From positions 62,001 to 126,000 of the forward strand of contig NZ_VITR01000016.1 of the NCBI RefSeq assembly GCF_007827955.1: DNA of 64,000 nucleotides, in the 5' to 3' direction. This DNA is from Nitrospirillum pindoramense. Lineage in GTDB: Bacteria > Pseudomonadota > Alphaproteobacteria > Azospirillales > Azospirillaceae. Each line of letters opens with the position of its first letter. The stretch's first letter is position 1. The notes below the pieces were generated by a model. The model saw nothing but the letters and a program-made list of their open reading frames with translations. It made no database searches and was not told the origin of the DNA. Positions 18,699 to 28,129 of this stretch are shown here, in pieces. A program made the position numbers and the translations under genes.

Positions 18699-18809
18699 GG
18701 CTCCTCACCCGAGCCGTTTGGGCCCAGCGCCGTCCCTCTGGTGGACGGGCGGGCCGGCCCCCCCTTTCGAGCGACATCGGGGCGGGGCCCTTTATTAGGA
18801 TAATGACCC

Positions 18810-19277
18810 ATGAGCCGACATGGTGACGCCGGCCTGCGCGCCGGCAAGGCCCCCTCTCAACGTCAGCTGCGTGTGGGCGAGGAATTGCGCCATGCCCTGG
18901 CCGAGATCCTGAGGCGGGCCGATTTCCGCGATCCCGACCTGCATGACCTGAACGTGACGGTCAGCGAGGTGCGCATCAGCCCTGACCTGAAGAACGCCAC
19001 CGCCTTCATCATGCCGCTGGGCGGCGGCCATCCCGAGCAGGTCAAGGCGCTGAACCGCGTGTCCGCCTATCTGCGCAGCCAGGTGGCCAAGGCCATGCGC
19101 CTGCAGCACGTGCCGCGCCTCAGCTTCCAGATCGACGTGTCCTTCGACTACGCCCAGCGCATCGACCAGCTGCTGCACCGCCCCGACGTGCAGCGCGACC
19201 TGGATCATGAGGCCGGCGCCGAGGGTGCCGCCGAGCACGAGGATGGCGAGGGCGCGGAGCCTCACGATGGCCCGTAA
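18810..19277 (+). CDS. rbfA: 30S ribosome-binding factor A
   Basis: Cold-shock and 30S-maturation factor that binds 16S rRNA near the 5' helix. 155 aa. The KH-like core includes RVGEELRHALAEILRRAD, LHDLNVTVSEVRISPDLKNATAFIMPLGG and LRSQVAKAMRLQHVPRLSFQID. An acidic tail of about 25 residues (AEHEDGEGAEPHDGP) extends the core. The 3' end overlaps truB by 11 nt, indicating translational coupling. Confidence 0.95.
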   Translation: MSRHGDAGLRAGKAPSQRQLRVGEELRHALAEILRRADFRDPDLHDLNVTVSEVRISPDLKNATAFIMPLGGGHPEQVKALNRVSAYLRSQVAKAMRLQHVPRLSFQIDVSFDYAQRIDQLLHRPDVQRDLDHEAGAEGAAEHEDGEGAEPHDGP

Positions 19278-20208
19278 GCGCAAGGGCCGGCCCTTGCACG
19301 GCTGGCTGGTGCTGGACAAGCCGCCGGGCATGACCAGCACCCAGGCCATGGCCAAGGTGCGCTGGCTGATGCAGGCGGAAAAGGCCGGCCATGCCGGCAC
19401 GCTGGACCCCATCGCCACCGGCATCCTGCCCATCGCCTTCGGCGAGGCCACCAAGACGGTGTCCTATGCCATGGATTGCAGCAAGACCTACCGCTTCACC
19501 CTGCGCTTCGGCGAGGCGCGCACCACCGACGACCTGGCGGGGGAGGTGACGGCCACGCACGACCACCGCCCCAGCGACGAGGCCATCGAGGCGGCGCTGG
19601 AGAATTTCCAGGGCGAGATCAGCCAGGTACCGCCCCAGTTCTCCGCCATCAAGGTGGCGGGGGAACGCGCCTATGACCTGGCGCGCGAGGGCGAGCGGGT
19701 GGATTTGGCGCCGCGCATCGTGCGGGTGGACAGCTTCCTGCTGACCGGCCGTCCCGATGCCGACCATGCCGAGTTCGAGGTGGAGTGCGGCAAGGGCACC
19801 TATATGCGCTCGCTGGCGCGCGATCTGGCCCTGGCGCTGGGCACGGTGGGCCATGTGTCCGTCCTGCGCCGTCTGCGGGTCGGGCGCTTCACCATGGATC
19901 AGGCGATTTCGCTTGACGAATTGGAACGGGTGGCGCAGACACCCACGGTCGAAGGACTTCTGCAACCGATCGAGACCGCGCTGGACGACATCCCGGCGCT
20001 GGCCCTGGCGGAAGCGGAAGCGCACCGACTGAGACACGGACAAACGGTGGCGCTGCTGCGCCGTCATGATCTGGAACGGCTCGACGCCATTCACGATCAG
20101 CTGGCGGGCGGGGAGCCCATCGCGCTTGCCATTTGTGGTGGCAAGCCGGTGGCGTTGGTTCATGTCGAGGGGGCGGAGGTCCGTCCGGTGCGCGTTTTGA
20201 ACCTCTAA
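19267..20208 (+). CDS. truB: tRNA pseudouridine(55) synthase
   Basis: Makes pseudouridine 55 in the T-loop of all elongator tRNAs. 313 aa starting at ATG 19267 inside the end of rbfA. The catalytic motif GHAGTLDP places Asp47. LDKPPGMTST near residue 16 and FQGEISQVPPQFSAIKVAG and GTYMRSLARDLA are conserved TruB segments. The C terminus has a short PUA-like extension (PVALVHVEGAEVRPVRVLNL). rpsO starts 15 nt later. Confidence 0.96.
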   Translation: MARKRKGRPLHGWLVLDKPPGMTSTQAMAKVRWLMQAEKAGHAGTLDPIATGILPIAFGEATKTVSYAMDCSKTYRFTLRFGEARTTDDLAGEVTATHDHRPSDEAIEAALENFQGEISQVPPQFSAIKVAGERAYDLAREGERVDLAPRIVRVDSFLLTGRPDADHAEFEVECGKGTYMRSLARDLALALGTVGHVSVLRRLRVGRFTMDQAISLDELERVAQTPTVEGLLQPIETALDDIPALALAEAEAHRLRHGQTVALLRRHDLERLDAIHDQLAGGEPIALAICGGKPVALVHVEGAEVRPVRVLNL

Positions 20209-20223
20209 GTGACGGAGACGACG

Positions 20224-20493
20224 ATGTCGATCACTGCCGAGCGCAAGCAGGCGCTCATTGCCGAGTACAAGACCGCCGAAGGCGACACCGGTTCGCCCGA
20301 GGTGCAGGTTGCGATCCTGACGGAACGCATCACCAACCTGACCGATCACATGAAGTCCCACAACAAGGACTTCCACTCCCGCCGTGGCCTGCTGGTCATG
20401 GTCAGCCAGCGCCGCAGCCTGCTGGACTACCTGAAGCGCAAGGACGTCGCCCGTTACACGTCGCTGATTCAGCGTCTGGGCCTGCGTCGCTAA
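20224..20493 (+). CDS. rpsO: 30S ribosomal protein S15
   Basis: Primary 16S rRNA-binding protein needed for platform assembly. 89 aa, exactly the usual length from ATG 20224; an in-frame GTG at 20209 would add five residues but has no support. [28 protein letters not shown] and [16 protein letters not shown] are family hallmarks. CGGAGACGACG provides the ribosome-binding site. It is followed by a 294-bp gap holding the stem-loop upstream of pnp. Confidence 0.97.
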   Translation: MSITAERKQALIAEYKTAEGDTGSPEVQVAILTERITNLTDHMKSHNKDFHSRRGLLVMVSQRRSLLDYLKRKDVARYTSLIQRLGLRR

Positions 20494-20652
20494 GGGTATG
20501 GTCTGGACGGCGCCGCCGGCGCAAGCGACCGCAGTGACCGGTGGTACCGGCCACCCGCCTTCCGGCGGGTCCGGCGCCCCGACGCTGCCGTTCGGCGCGC
20601 GGATCGCGGTCCGGATGATCCAAAAGCGGATGAGTGCGGTTATTGAGTAGTG

Positions 20653-20689
20653 CAGATGGCCAGCCGGGGCGGACCCGGCTGGCCATCTG
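20653..20689 (+). promoter_or_regulatory. 16-bp perfect stem-loop in the rpsO-pnp gap
   Basis: CAGATGGCCAGCCGGG (20653-20668) pairs fully with 20674-20689 around a GCGGA loop, 98 nt before the pnp start. The following TCATTT is a weak U-tract. In other proteobacteria the pnp leader carries a long stem cut by RNase III as the basis of PNPase autoregulation. This stem fits that position, but it could instead be the rpsO terminator. Confidence 0.65.
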
Positions 20690-20787
20690 TCATTTAAAGG
20701 TTTCTAATGCGGGTGCTGCCGATAGGGCCCCGGCTCGGCCGTCCAATCCGGGACGTGATCCGAGTATCGGATGGAAGGAAGAAAGAT

Positions 20788-22917
20788 ATGTTCAAGGTTT
20801 TCCGTAAAGAGATGGAATGGGGCGGCCGCAAGCTGGTCCTCGAAACGGGCAAGGTCGCCCGTCAGGCTGATGGCGCTGTCATCGCCACCTACGGCGACAC
20901 GGTCGTGCTCTGCACCGCCGTCGGCGCCAAGTCGGTCAAGCCCGGCCAGGACTTTTTTCCCCTGACCGTCAATTACCAGGAAAAGGCTTTCGCCGCCGGC
21001 AAGATCCCCGGCGGCTTTTTCAAGCGTGAGGGTCGCCCGACCGAGAAGGAGGTGCTGACCTCCCGCCTCATCGACCGCCCCATCCGCCCGCTGTTCATCG
21101 ATGGCTTCCGCAACGAGGTGCAGGTCGTCTGCACCGTGCTCAGCCATGATCTGGAAAACGATCCCGACATCGTCGCCATGATCGGCGCCTCCGCCGCCCT
21201 GACGCTGTCCGGCCTGCCCTTCCTGGGCCCGGTCGGCGGCGCCCGCGTCGGCTACAAGGATGGCGAGTTCATCCTGAACCCGACGCTGGAGCAGGTGGAA
21301 ACCACCGACCTGGACCTGGTGGTCGCCGGTACGCAGGAAGGCGTGCTGATGGTCGAATCGGAAGCCAAGGAGCTGTCCGAGGAGATCATGCTGAAGGCCG
21401 TCATGTTCGGCCACACCGCCTTCCAGCCGGTGATCAACATGATCATCGACCTGGCCGAGCAGGCCGCCAAGGACCCGTGGGACCTGCCGGCGCCGGCCTA
21501 TGACAAGGCCGCGCTGAAGGCCAAGCTGAGCGAACTGGTGGGCGCCGACATCCGCGCGGCCTACACCCTGACCGTGAAGCAGGAACGCTATGAGGCCGTC
21601 AGCACCGCCAAGAAGAAGGCGGTCGAGGCCCTGACCGCCGAGGGCGCCTACACCGCCGAAGCGGTCGGCAGCACCTTCAAGGACCTGGAAGCCGACGTGC
21701 TGCGCGGCACGGTCCTGGAGACCGGCAAGCGCATCGACGGCCGCACCACCGTCGACATCCGCCCCATCGTGGCGGAAGTGGGCGTGCTGCCCCGGGCCCA
21801 CGGTTCGGCGCTGTTCACCCGCGGCGAGACCCAAGCCCTGGTGGTCGCCACCCTGGGCACCGCCCAGGATGAGCAGATCGTGGACGCGCTGGAAGGCGAA
21901 TACCGCGAAAACTTCATGCTGCACTACAACTTCCCCCCGTACTCCGTGGGTGAAGCCGGCCGCATGGGCAGCCCGGGCCGCCGTGAAATCGGCCATGGCA
22001 AGCTGGCGTGGCGCGCCGTGCACCCGCTGCTGCCGGCCAAGGAAGCCTTCCCCTACACCCTGCGTCTGGTCTCCGAGATCACCGAGTCCAACGGCTCGTC
22101 CTCCATGGCCACCGTCTGCGGCACCTCGCTGGCGCTGATGGATGCCGGTGTGCCGCTGCCGCGCCCCGTGGCCGGCATCGCCATGGGCCTGATCAAGGAA
22201 GACACCGGCGTCGCCGTGCTGTCCGACATCCTGGGTGACGAGGATCACCTGGGCGACATGGACTTCAAGGTGGCCGGCACCGAGGCGGGCGTGACCGCCC
22301 TGCAGATGGACATCAAGATCACCTCGATCACCGAGGAGATCATGAAGGTCGCCCTGGCCCAGGCCAAGGACGGCCGCCTGCACATCCTGGGCGAGATGGC
22401 CAAGGCCATCGGCGGCGCCCGCGAGGCGGTGAACCAGAACGCCCCGCGCATCACCGTGATCAACATCCCGAAGGAGAAGATCCGCGACGTGATCGGCTCC
22501 GGCGGCAAGGTGATCCGCGAGATCGTGGAGCAGACCGGCGCCAAGATCGACATCGAGGACGACGGCACCGTCAAGGTGGCGGCCGTGGACAGCAAGGCGT
22601 CCGACGCCGCCATCAAGTGGATCAAGGGCATCGTCGCCGAGCCCGAGCTGGGCGAGATCTACGTCGGCAAGGTCGTGAAGGTCATGGACTTCGGCGCCTT
22701 CGTGAACTTCCTGGGCGCCCGTGACGGCCTGGTCCACATCTCCGAACTGTCACCGCAGCGCGTGGCCAAGGTCACCGATGTGGTCAACCAGGGCGACGAG
22801 GTGAAGGTGAAGGTCCTGGGCTTCGACGATCGCGGCAAGGTGAAGCTGTCGATGAAGGTGGTCGACCAGGCCACCGGCGAAGACCTGAGCAAGAAGGACA
22901 AGGCCGAGGAGGCCTGA
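20788..22917 (+). CDS. pnp: Polyribonucleotide nucleotidyltransferase (PNPase)
   Basis: 3'-5' phosphorolytic exoribonuclease of the RNA degradosome. 709 aa from ATG 20788, with AAGGAAGAAAG upstream. Two RNase PH domains (about 10-210 and 310-540) flank an all-alpha linker. The second contains the active-site segment [16 protein letters not shown]. The KH domain ([20 protein letters not shown], about 565) and S1 domain ([19 protein letters not shown], about 625-690) follow. It is the last gene of the operon; a strong terminator lies 55 nt downstream. Confidence 0.97.
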   Translation: MFKVFRKEMEWGGRKLVLETGKVARQADGAVIATYGDTVVLCTAVGAKSVKPGQDFFPLTVNYQEKAFAAGKIPGGFFKREGRPTEKEVLTSRLIDRPIRPLFIDGFRNEVQVVCTVLSHDLENDPDIVAMIGASAALTLSGLPFLGPVGGARVGYKDGEFILNPTLEQVETTDLDLVVAGTQEGVLMVESEAKELSEEIMLKAVMFGHTAFQPVINMIIDLAEQAAKDPWDLPAPAYDKAALKAKLSELVGADIRAAYTLTVKQERYEAVSTAKKKAVEALTAEGAYTAEAVGSTFKDLEADVLRGTVLETGKRIDGRTTVDIRPIVAEVGVLPRAHGSALFTRGETQALVVATLGTAQDEQIVDALEGEYRENFMLHYNFPPYSVGEAGRMGSPGRREIGHGKLAWRAVHPLLPAKEAFPYTLRLVSEITESNGSSSMATVCGTSLALMDAGVPLPRPVAGIAMGLIKEDTGVAVLSDILGDEDHLGDMDFKVAGTEAGVTALQMDIKITSITEEIMKVALAQAKDGRLHILGEMAKAIGGAREAVNQNAPRITVINIPKEKIRDVIGSGGKVIREIVEQTGAKIDIEDDGTVKVAAVDSKASDAAIKWIKGIVAEPELGEIYVGKVVKVMDFGAFVNFLGARDGLVHISELSPQRVAKVTDVVNQGDEVKVKVLGFDDRGKVKLSMKVVDQATGEDLSKKDKAEEA

Positions 22918-22971
22918 TCCGCTTTAAGGCTTAGGCAGGCGGTTTCGGCCCCTGCCTTTGGTCGAGGAATG

Positions 22972-23001
22972 AGCCGCCCGGGGTAGCCCGGGCGGCTTTT
23001 T
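22972..23001 (+). terminator. Rho-independent terminator of the rimP-pnp operon
   Basis: AGCCGCCCGGG (22972-22982) and CCCGGGCGGCT (22987-22997) form an 11-bp stem with a GTAG loop and a run of five T. A second, weaker hairpin (AGGCAGG ... CCTGCCT) lies just upstream at about 22933-22957. Confidence 0.88.
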
Positions 23002-23305
23002 CTATGTCTTCAGAGCCTCGACAACGATTCATTTGTGGCGAAGTCTGGGCAGTAATCCGGTTTGGCCATGAATTAAGGGCTGAGTATTGATTTACAGCCG
23101 TGCGCTCAGGGCATGGAAAGTGTGACGCTCCTCACAGGTTAGAGGTCTCGCAAGGGCGTAATGAATCGATCACCCATCAGTAGTTACCCGCAGTAGTAAC
23201 GGATGGACTGAAGGCAGTGACGAAACATTGCCAAGACACGCCAAGGTTTCATTGTTTGCAATGATGGAATTACGGCGAAATTAGGGACCTTAAAGGAGAG
23301 TTACC
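23002..23305 (+). promoter_or_regulatory. Leader region of the outer-membrane protein gene, no gene seen
   Basis: 304 bp of noticeably more AT-rich DNA between the pnp terminator and the barrel gene. AAAGGAGAG gives a strong ribosome-binding site for ATG 23306. No conserved ORF, tRNA or clear operator is visible. It presumably holds the promoter and 5' untranslated region. Confidence 0.35.
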
Positions 23306-23950
23306 ATGTCGCATTTGCGGACTATTGTTTTCGCCGCGTCGGCTCTGGTCGCGGTCGCCGCGACCCCGGCTCTGGCGCAGAGCACGTTCGACGGCGGCTA
23401 TGTTGGTGCCAACGCCGGCTATGACTGGTTCAACGCGCGTCAGCGGGCCACCGTCGGCGGCCAGCAGAGCACCCCCGCCCGTGAGACCCAGGGTTTCAAC
23501 GGCGGCCTCTTCGCCGGCTACGGCCAGACCGTTTACGACAACATCTATGTCGGCGCCGAAGGCGAAGCCAATTTCTACACCGGTGACCGGACCTACGGCG
23601 ACGCCCTGGGCAGCTACCGCGTGCAGCCCAACTACAGCGCCGGCGTCAGCGCCCGCCTGGGTTACGTGGTCCAGCCCGACCTGCTGCTGTTCGGCCGCGT
23701 GGGCTACCAGCACACCTCCATCGACACGACCAACGCCCTGACCGGCGGCGCTTCCCGCCAGTACGCCCAGGACTATGACGGTGTGAAGTACGGCGTCGGC
23801 GCCGATTACGCCATCGACGAGCACCTGTTCACCCGTATCGAGTACGACTACACCGACTACTCGCACTCCACGCGGGATCTGGCCGGTGGCCAGCTGCGCT
23901 CGACCCCGCAAGAAAGCCAGGTCCGCGTCGGCGTCGGCATCCGCTTCTGA
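23306..23950 (+). CDS. Outer-membrane beta-barrel protein (OmpA/Omp25-like porin family)
   Basis: 214 aa. Signal peptide residues 1-24 (cut after TPALA), then alternating strands typical of an eight-stranded barrel: GGYVGANAGYDWF, GFNGGLFAGYGQTV, NIYVGAEGEANFY, SAGVSARLGYVV, LLLFGRVGYQHTS, VKYGVGADYAI, LFTRIEYDYTDYS, ending VRVGVGIRF with a terminal Phe for BAM recognition. There is no OmpA peptidoglycan-binding domain. Likely an abundant small surface protein. It is monocistronic, with a strong ribosome-binding site and terminator. Confidence 0.88.
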   Translation: MSHLRTIVFAASALVAVAATPALAQSTFDGGYVGANAGYDWFNARQRATVGGQQSTPARETQGFNGGLFAGYGQTVYDNIYVGAEGEANFYTGDRTYGDALGSYRVQPNYSAGVSARLGYVVQPDLLLFGRVGYQHTSIDTTNALTGGASRQYAQDYDGVKYGVGADYAIDEHLFTRIEYDYTDYSHSTRDLAGGQLRSTPQESQVRVGVGIRF

Positions 23951-23972
23951 TAAAAGCGTGCCCTCATGAGGA

Positions 23973-24002
23973 AAAGGCCCGGGCTCACCCCCGGGCCTTT
24001 TT
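23973..24002. terminator. Terminator after the barrel gene, probably bidirectional
   Basis: AAAGGCCCGGG (23973-23983) and CCCGGGCCTTT (23990-24000) with a CTCACC loop and five T at 23998-24002. The A-run at the 5' side gives a U-run on the minus strand, where the DUF882 gene ends at 24065. Confidence 0.85.
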
Positions 24003-24064
24003 CATTTCCGCGGCAGCTATCTTTCCCAACATCCCATAGGACGCGACCGCATCCGGCGAACCAG

Positions 24065-24667
24065 TCACCGCGTGGAATAAGTCGCCCAGGTGCGTACCGG
24101 CCCCGTGTCCACATGGGTGTGGCCGCTGCCGTCGTAGAAGGCGGCGCCCCCACGCTGCATGGTCTTGGCGATCTCGGTGATGGCGTCACCCTTCAGCGCC
24201 GGGATGCGGATGTCGGCGGCGCGGCCCTGCATGTGGAAGCTCTCGCGGGCGGCGTTGCGGTTGACCTTGACCAGGGCGGCATTGGTTTCCGGCGAGCGAT
24301 AGCCCGACAGGATGTCCACCTGGGTGGTGGGCGGCAGGCTGGCGCGCAGGATGACGCCACTGATGAAATCCATCAGCGCGGGATCGATATCGTGGGTTTC
24401 GCCGGTGTGGCGGTCGCGCATGATGTGCGCCACCTCTGCCATGGCGCGGCTGTCATAGGCGCCGTCGTGCCAGTAGATGACGTCGATCTTTTCCTTGCTG
24501 GGCGGGTGCACCAGCACGATGCGGCGGATGGCCGCCGTGTTGGCCGGTGGCAGGTCGGCTTCCGCCGGCGGGACGGGAAAGGGTTTGGGCGAACCGCCGC
24601 AGGCCGCGACCGCCAGCATCAGGGAAACGGATGCCGCGCGGGCCAGGCGGAAGGGGAAGTTGATCAT
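24065..24667 (-). CDS. DUF882/YcbK-like M15 peptidase lipoprotein
   Basis: 200 aa. Lipoprotein signal with lipobox VAAC (Cys23), so anchored in the envelope. The C-terminal domain has SGYRSPETN, SFHMQGRAADIRI and HTHVDTGPVRTW, the zinc-binding His/Asp pattern of D-Ala-D-Ala carboxypeptidase-type M15 folds (DUF882, as in YcbK/MepK). Likely cleaves peptidoglycan cross-links or peptides in the periplasm. Its ATG overlaps the response-regulator stop (ATGA), so the two are translated together. Confidence 0.85.
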   Translation of the reverse strand: MINFPFRLARAASVSLMLAVAACGGSPKPFPVPPAEADLPPANTAAIRRIVLVHPPSKEKIDVIYWHDGAYDSRAMAEVAHIMRDRHTGETHDIDPALMDFISGVILRASLPPTTQVDILSGYRSPETNAALVKVNRNAARESFHMQGRAADIRIPALKGDAITEIAKTMQRGGAAFYDGSGHTHVDTGPVRTWATYSTR

Positions 24668-25335
24668 GGGGTCAGTCGATATCCGCCGGGTTCCGTCACC
24701 AGCAGGACGGCGTTGGCCGGGTCCCGCTCCATCTTCTGCCGCAGGCGGTAGATATGGGTTTCCAAGGTGTGGGTGGTGACGCCTTCATTGTAATTCCACA
24801 CCTGGTCCAACAGTTGTTCGCGGCTGACGACACCGCCGCCCGCGCGATGCAGGAAAGCCAGGATCTGCGCCTCCTTGTCGGTCAGGCGGGTCTCGTTGCC
24901 CGTGCCTTCCTCGCGCAGGGTGCGGGCCAGGGCGCGGAACTCATAGGGACCAATGCGCAGGGCCGGGTCGTCACCCGTGGGGCGGGCATGCTGGCGCAGC
25001 TTGGCCAGCAGCGCGCCGATGCGGAAGGGCTTCACCAGCCGGTCGCTGCATCCGGGCACGTCCGGTTCCCCTTCCATGGCCATCAGCAGGATGGGGCTGT
25101 CGATCCCGGCCTGGCGCAGGGCGGCGCAAAGGGCGGCGCCCTCCATATCCGGCAGGCGGCTGGCCAACAGGATGGCCTCGAACGTTTCCGCCTGCGCGGC
25201 GGCCAGGGCGGTTGCGCCATCGGTCGCCTGGCGCACGTCGAATTCCTCCAGGCTGCTCAACTGCTCCGCCAGCAAATGGCGTAGGGTCTCGTCATCCTCA
25301 ACCAGCAACAGCTTCTTGGCGCCTGGGGTCGTCAT
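24664..25335 (-). CDS. OmpR-family response regulator lacking the phospho-acceptor Asp
   Basis: 223 aa: receiver domain (1-115) plus winged helix-turn-helix (about 125-222; LTDKEAQILAFLHRAGG, REQLLDQVWNYNEGV, HIYRLRQKMERDP, TEPGGYRLTP). The acidic pocket E13-D14-D15 and the KPF lysine remain. At the phosphorylation site ILLASRLPDMEG has Ala58 (codon GCC, 25162-25164) where the family has Asp, and the switch Thr and alpha4-beta5 loop are altered or shortened. No histidine kinase is adjacent. It probably acts without phosphorylation. It is coupled to the downstream DUF882 lipoprotein by ATGA, suggesting an envelope role. Confidence 0.9.
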   Translation of the reverse strand: MTTPGAKKLLLVEDDETLRHLLAEQLSSLEEFDVRQATDGATALAAAQAETFEAILLASRLPDMEGAALCAALRQAGIDSPILLMAMEGEPDVPGCSDRLVKPFRIGALLAKLRQHARPTGDDPALRIGPYEFRALARTLREEGTGNETRLTDKEAQILAFLHRAGGGVVSREQLLDQVWNYNEGVTTHTLETHIYRLRQKMERDPANAVLLVTEPGGYRLTP

Positions 25336-25458
25336 CGGCCTGGACTAGGGGAAGTTGGGTGGCGGTTCCGTCGACTTATTAGCACGGGTGCGGATGGTTC
25401 GCACGAGGGGCGTCGCCGGGGGGAGAGGGGCGGAGGGTGTAAACCAAGAGGGCGCGTC

Positions 25459-26343
25459 CTAACGCCGCGCCAGGATGTCGGCGTGGCCCACGGTCATCTC
25501 GGCCCGCAGGACGGCGGCGCGGCGACGCTCCCCCCACGCCCCGATGCGGTCGGCCGCCGCCGGGTCGCGGGCCGCGGCCTGGGCCGCCAGCATGGATACC
25601 AGGTGCAGTTGGGCCTGACGACCGCGCAGCCCCGATAGCCGCCAATCCGACCGGGCCCCGTCCAGGCGATAGCCCGCGGCCTCCAGCTTGGTCACCAGCG
25701 CGGATGACGCCTGGTCACCCAGCGGCGGACCGAAGCCGTGGTCGCGGTTGGCGCTTTCCTGCGCCAACGCCACCACCAAGCCGTCGTCCGGATCCTCCGG
25801 CGTCCATGTCAGGCGGCCGTCCTGCACCCCCGTGGCCAGTACGGGGGGCAGGCCGCTGGCAATCAGTTCGGTTATGAAATGATCCAGCCATTCCGCCGAT
25901 ACCCGGTCGAAGAAGGCGTTACCGGCAACGCCGTCATGACGTTGAATGCCCAGGTCGTGCAGGTCGGTCGACATGTCTTGGCGGATCAGGGTCAGCCGGC
26001 TGCGCAGGTCATCGCCGAACAGGACCAACTCAGCCACCGCGCCATCGACGGCGTTGCGCGCCATGCGCCAACCTGATTCATGCGCCCAGCGCTGCATGCG
26101 GTCCGACACGCCGGCCAGCAGGTCGGCGTCGGTGTCCATCAGGGTCCAGTCCTGGATCATGCGGCCCAGGCGGGGCAGCAGATGGCGCACGTTGGCGCCC
26201 AGCCCGGCGCCCAAGTCCAGGATGTGCGGGCGGGATGGCACCATGCGGGCGAATTCCCAGGCCAGCTCGATGGCCCGCGCCTTGTCATCCAGCGGCTCCC
26301 GCAGGGCGTGCCAGTCGCCGTCGATGACCTGGGGTTGGATCAT
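25459..26343 (-). CDS. Class I SAM-dependent methyltransferase
   Basis: 294 aa from ATG 26343. ILDLGAGLGANVRHLLPRLG (about 44-63) is motif I for S-adenosylmethionine; LMDTDADLL follows as the acidic ribose-binding strand and DGVAGNAFFDRVSAEWLDHFI as motif IV. Substrate unknown. It is divergent from ribA, separated by about 500 bp. The open frame continues upstream to 26856, but that stretch looks non-coding (R/P/G-rich, no domain), so the shorter start is preferred. Confidence 0.8.
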   Translation of the reverse strand: MIQPQVIDGDWHALREPLDDKARAIELAWEFARMVPSRPHILDLGAGLGANVRHLLPRLGRMIQDWTLMDTDADLLAGVSDRMQRWAHESGWRMARNAVDGAVAELVLFGDDLRSRLTLIRQDMSTDLHDLGIQRHDGVAGNAFFDRVSAEWLDHFITELIASGLPPVLATGVQDGRLTWTPEDPDDGLVVALAQESANRDHGFGPPLGDQASSALVTKLEAAGYRLDGARSDWRLSGLRGRQAQLHLVSMLAAQAAARDPAAADRIGAWGERRRAAVLRAEMTVGHADILARR

Positions 26344-26854
26344 GCGGCGCCTCTGCCGCCGGCGCGGGGCGCCGACCGGGGAAGGGGGAAGACCGGAACG
26401 GGGGCACGGAACATCCGTGGGGGTCCTGAAGTAACGGGCGGCGCGCACGGGCCGGGGCTGAATGGAAAACCGTCGCACCGGGGTGGACGCCGAATAGTAG
26501 CCGCCGCGCCTTGACTTGGTCCATCCCGCGAATGCGCTGTTACTTTGGTGTCTCCGCACGGGAAAAGCCATGGCGCGATCGGTCATATCAAGCCGCCATA
26601 GGGCAAGGGGCAAGCGTCGGGGGCGGTCGCATGGCGGATTATTCCCGCCATCCCTCTCCGGCGGGCCCTCCCGGCGGGCTGGGTACCCATGCAACGCTAG
26701 CGCTTCGCGCCCGCGCACGGGGCCGATACCGTGCTGGTCGGTGGAACTGGTTGTGCCGGGCGGGGCGAATGACCATGTTCTGCCCATTACCCGTGCTGTT
26801 GACGCGTCCCGATACGCGGCCGTCCCTCCTTCCTGTGTCGCCTGGATCATCCGC
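26344..26854. other. Divergent intergenic region, no gene supported
   Basis: About 510 bp between the methyltransferase and ribA starts. Open frames cross it on both strands because of high GC, but none has domain-like sequence. It contains GC hairpins (for example GGCGGATTATTCCCGCC near 26632) and presumably both promoters. I looked for an FMN riboswitch before ribA and did not find its conserved core. Confidence 0.4.
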
Positions 26855-28006
26855 ATGTCGCTCGCCGCCGAACCGATTTCACCCCTGATGCGGACCGCCA
26901 GCCGTTCCGTGCAGCGCGCGGTGTCCGAACTCCGTCGCGGCGACTTGGTGATGCTTCAGGGCGGCGACGGCCGGGCCCTGCTGGTTCGCGCGGCGGAGAT
27001 GACGGACGCGCCGGCCCTGGCCCTGGTGCGTCAGATCGCGGGGGGCGAGCCCGCCCTGGTCCTGACCGACAAGCGCGCCATCGCCGCGGGCATCCTGGCC
27101 CAGGCGGTTGAACCGGCCCATGCCGATCCGATGGGCGCCGGCACCGTGGTGGTCGCCCCCGCGCAGGGGCTGACGCCGGATCTGGTCCGGGTGCTGGCCG
27201 ATCCCACCCGCCCGGGTTCCGCCCAGGCCGTGCAACCCGCTGTCCGCCCGTTCCCGTCGGCGGAGGGCGAGGCCCTGCTGCTGGTGAAGCTGGCCCGCCT
27301 GCTGCCCGCCGTCATCGTGGCCGAGGTGGCCGCGGACCGCGCCGACGAGGTGGCGGGGCGCAACGACCTGCTGACCGTGCGGGGCGCCGATGTCCAGGCT
27401 TACCAGGCGGCGGGGGAATCCACCCTGCGCCAGGTGGTGGAGGCGTCCGTGCCCCTGGCGGATGCGGAAAACACCCGCCTGATCGCCTTCCGCGCCCCGG
27501 ATGGCGGCGTGGAGCATCTGGCCATCCTGATCGGTACCCCCGACCCGGCGCAGCCGGTGCTGACCCGCCTGCATTCCGAATGCTTCACCGGCGACCTGCT
27601 GGGCTCGCTGCGCTGCGACTGCGGCGCCCAGTTGCGCGGCGCCATCCGCGAGATCGCGGCCCAGGGCAGCGGCGTGGTGCTGTACCTGGCGCAAGAGGGC
27701 CGCAATATTGGCCTCATGAACAAGCTGCGCGCCTATCGTCTGCAGGACGCCGGCGTCGACACGGTGGACGCCAACCTGATGGTGGGCTTTGAGGCGGACG
27801 AGCGCACCTATCTGCCGGCCGCAACCATGCTGAAGGCCCTGGGCTTCAACGCCGTGCGCCTGATGACCAACAACCCGGACAAGCTGGCGCAGCTGGCCCG
27901 CTGGGGCGTGCAGGTGGTGGACCGCGTTCCCCATATCTTCCCCGCGAACGGCCACAACATCGCCTATCTGCGGACCAAGGCGGAAAAGGCCGGTCACCTG
28001 TTGTGA
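26855..28006 (+). CDS. ribA: GTP cyclohydrolase II
   Basis: First committed step of riboflavin synthesis: GTP to the diaminopyrimidine ribosylamino phosphate. 383 aa. The C-terminal RibA domain (about 190-383) has the zinc cysteines in HSECFTGDLLGSLRCDCG and the catalytic segment YLAQEGRNIGLMNKLRAY. The N-terminal 180 residues resemble a degenerate RibB-like domain without its catalytic motifs, as in many alphaproteobacterial RibA proteins. ATG 26855 is preferred because a conserved-looking sequence begins there; ATG 26888 is possible. Confidence 0.92.
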   Translation: MSLAAEPISPLMRTASRSVQRAVSELRRGDLVMLQGGDGRALLVRAAEMTDAPALALVRQIAGGEPALVLTDKRAIAAGILAQAVEPAHADPMGAGTVVVAPAQGLTPDLVRVLADPTRPGSAQAVQPAVRPFPSAEGEALLLVKLARLLPAVIVAEVAADRADEVAGRNDLLTVRGADVQAYQAAGESTLRQVVEASVPLADAENTRLIAFRAPDGGVEHLAILIGTPDPAQPVLTRLHSECFTGDLLGSLRCDCGAQLRGAIREIAAQGSGVVLYLAQEGRNIGLMNKLRAYRLQDAGVDTVDANLMVGFEADERTYLPAATMLKALGFNAVRLMTNNPDKLAQLARWGVQVVDRVPHIFPANGHNIAYLRTKAEKAGHLL

Positions 28007-28129
28007 TCCGCCCGCTGGCGGGGGTCGCCCGGTAAAACCCGCTGGTCCCGCCCGGTTGAATCTGCCGATGGGCGCTTTGGGTCGGGTGGGAATTTTAGTC
28101 AGTATATTGAAAATCCTTATATTTTTGGC

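Noticed and set aside
13567-18777. A stop-free frame of about 1,736 codons antisense to nusA-ylxR-infB
   Set aside because: Composition is Val/His/Leu/Gly-rich shadow of GC-rich third positions opposite well-identified genes; no domain or ribosome-binding site.
26344-26854. FMN riboswitch before ribA
   Set aside because: Conserved RFN core elements were not found on the plus strand; only generic GC hairpins are present.
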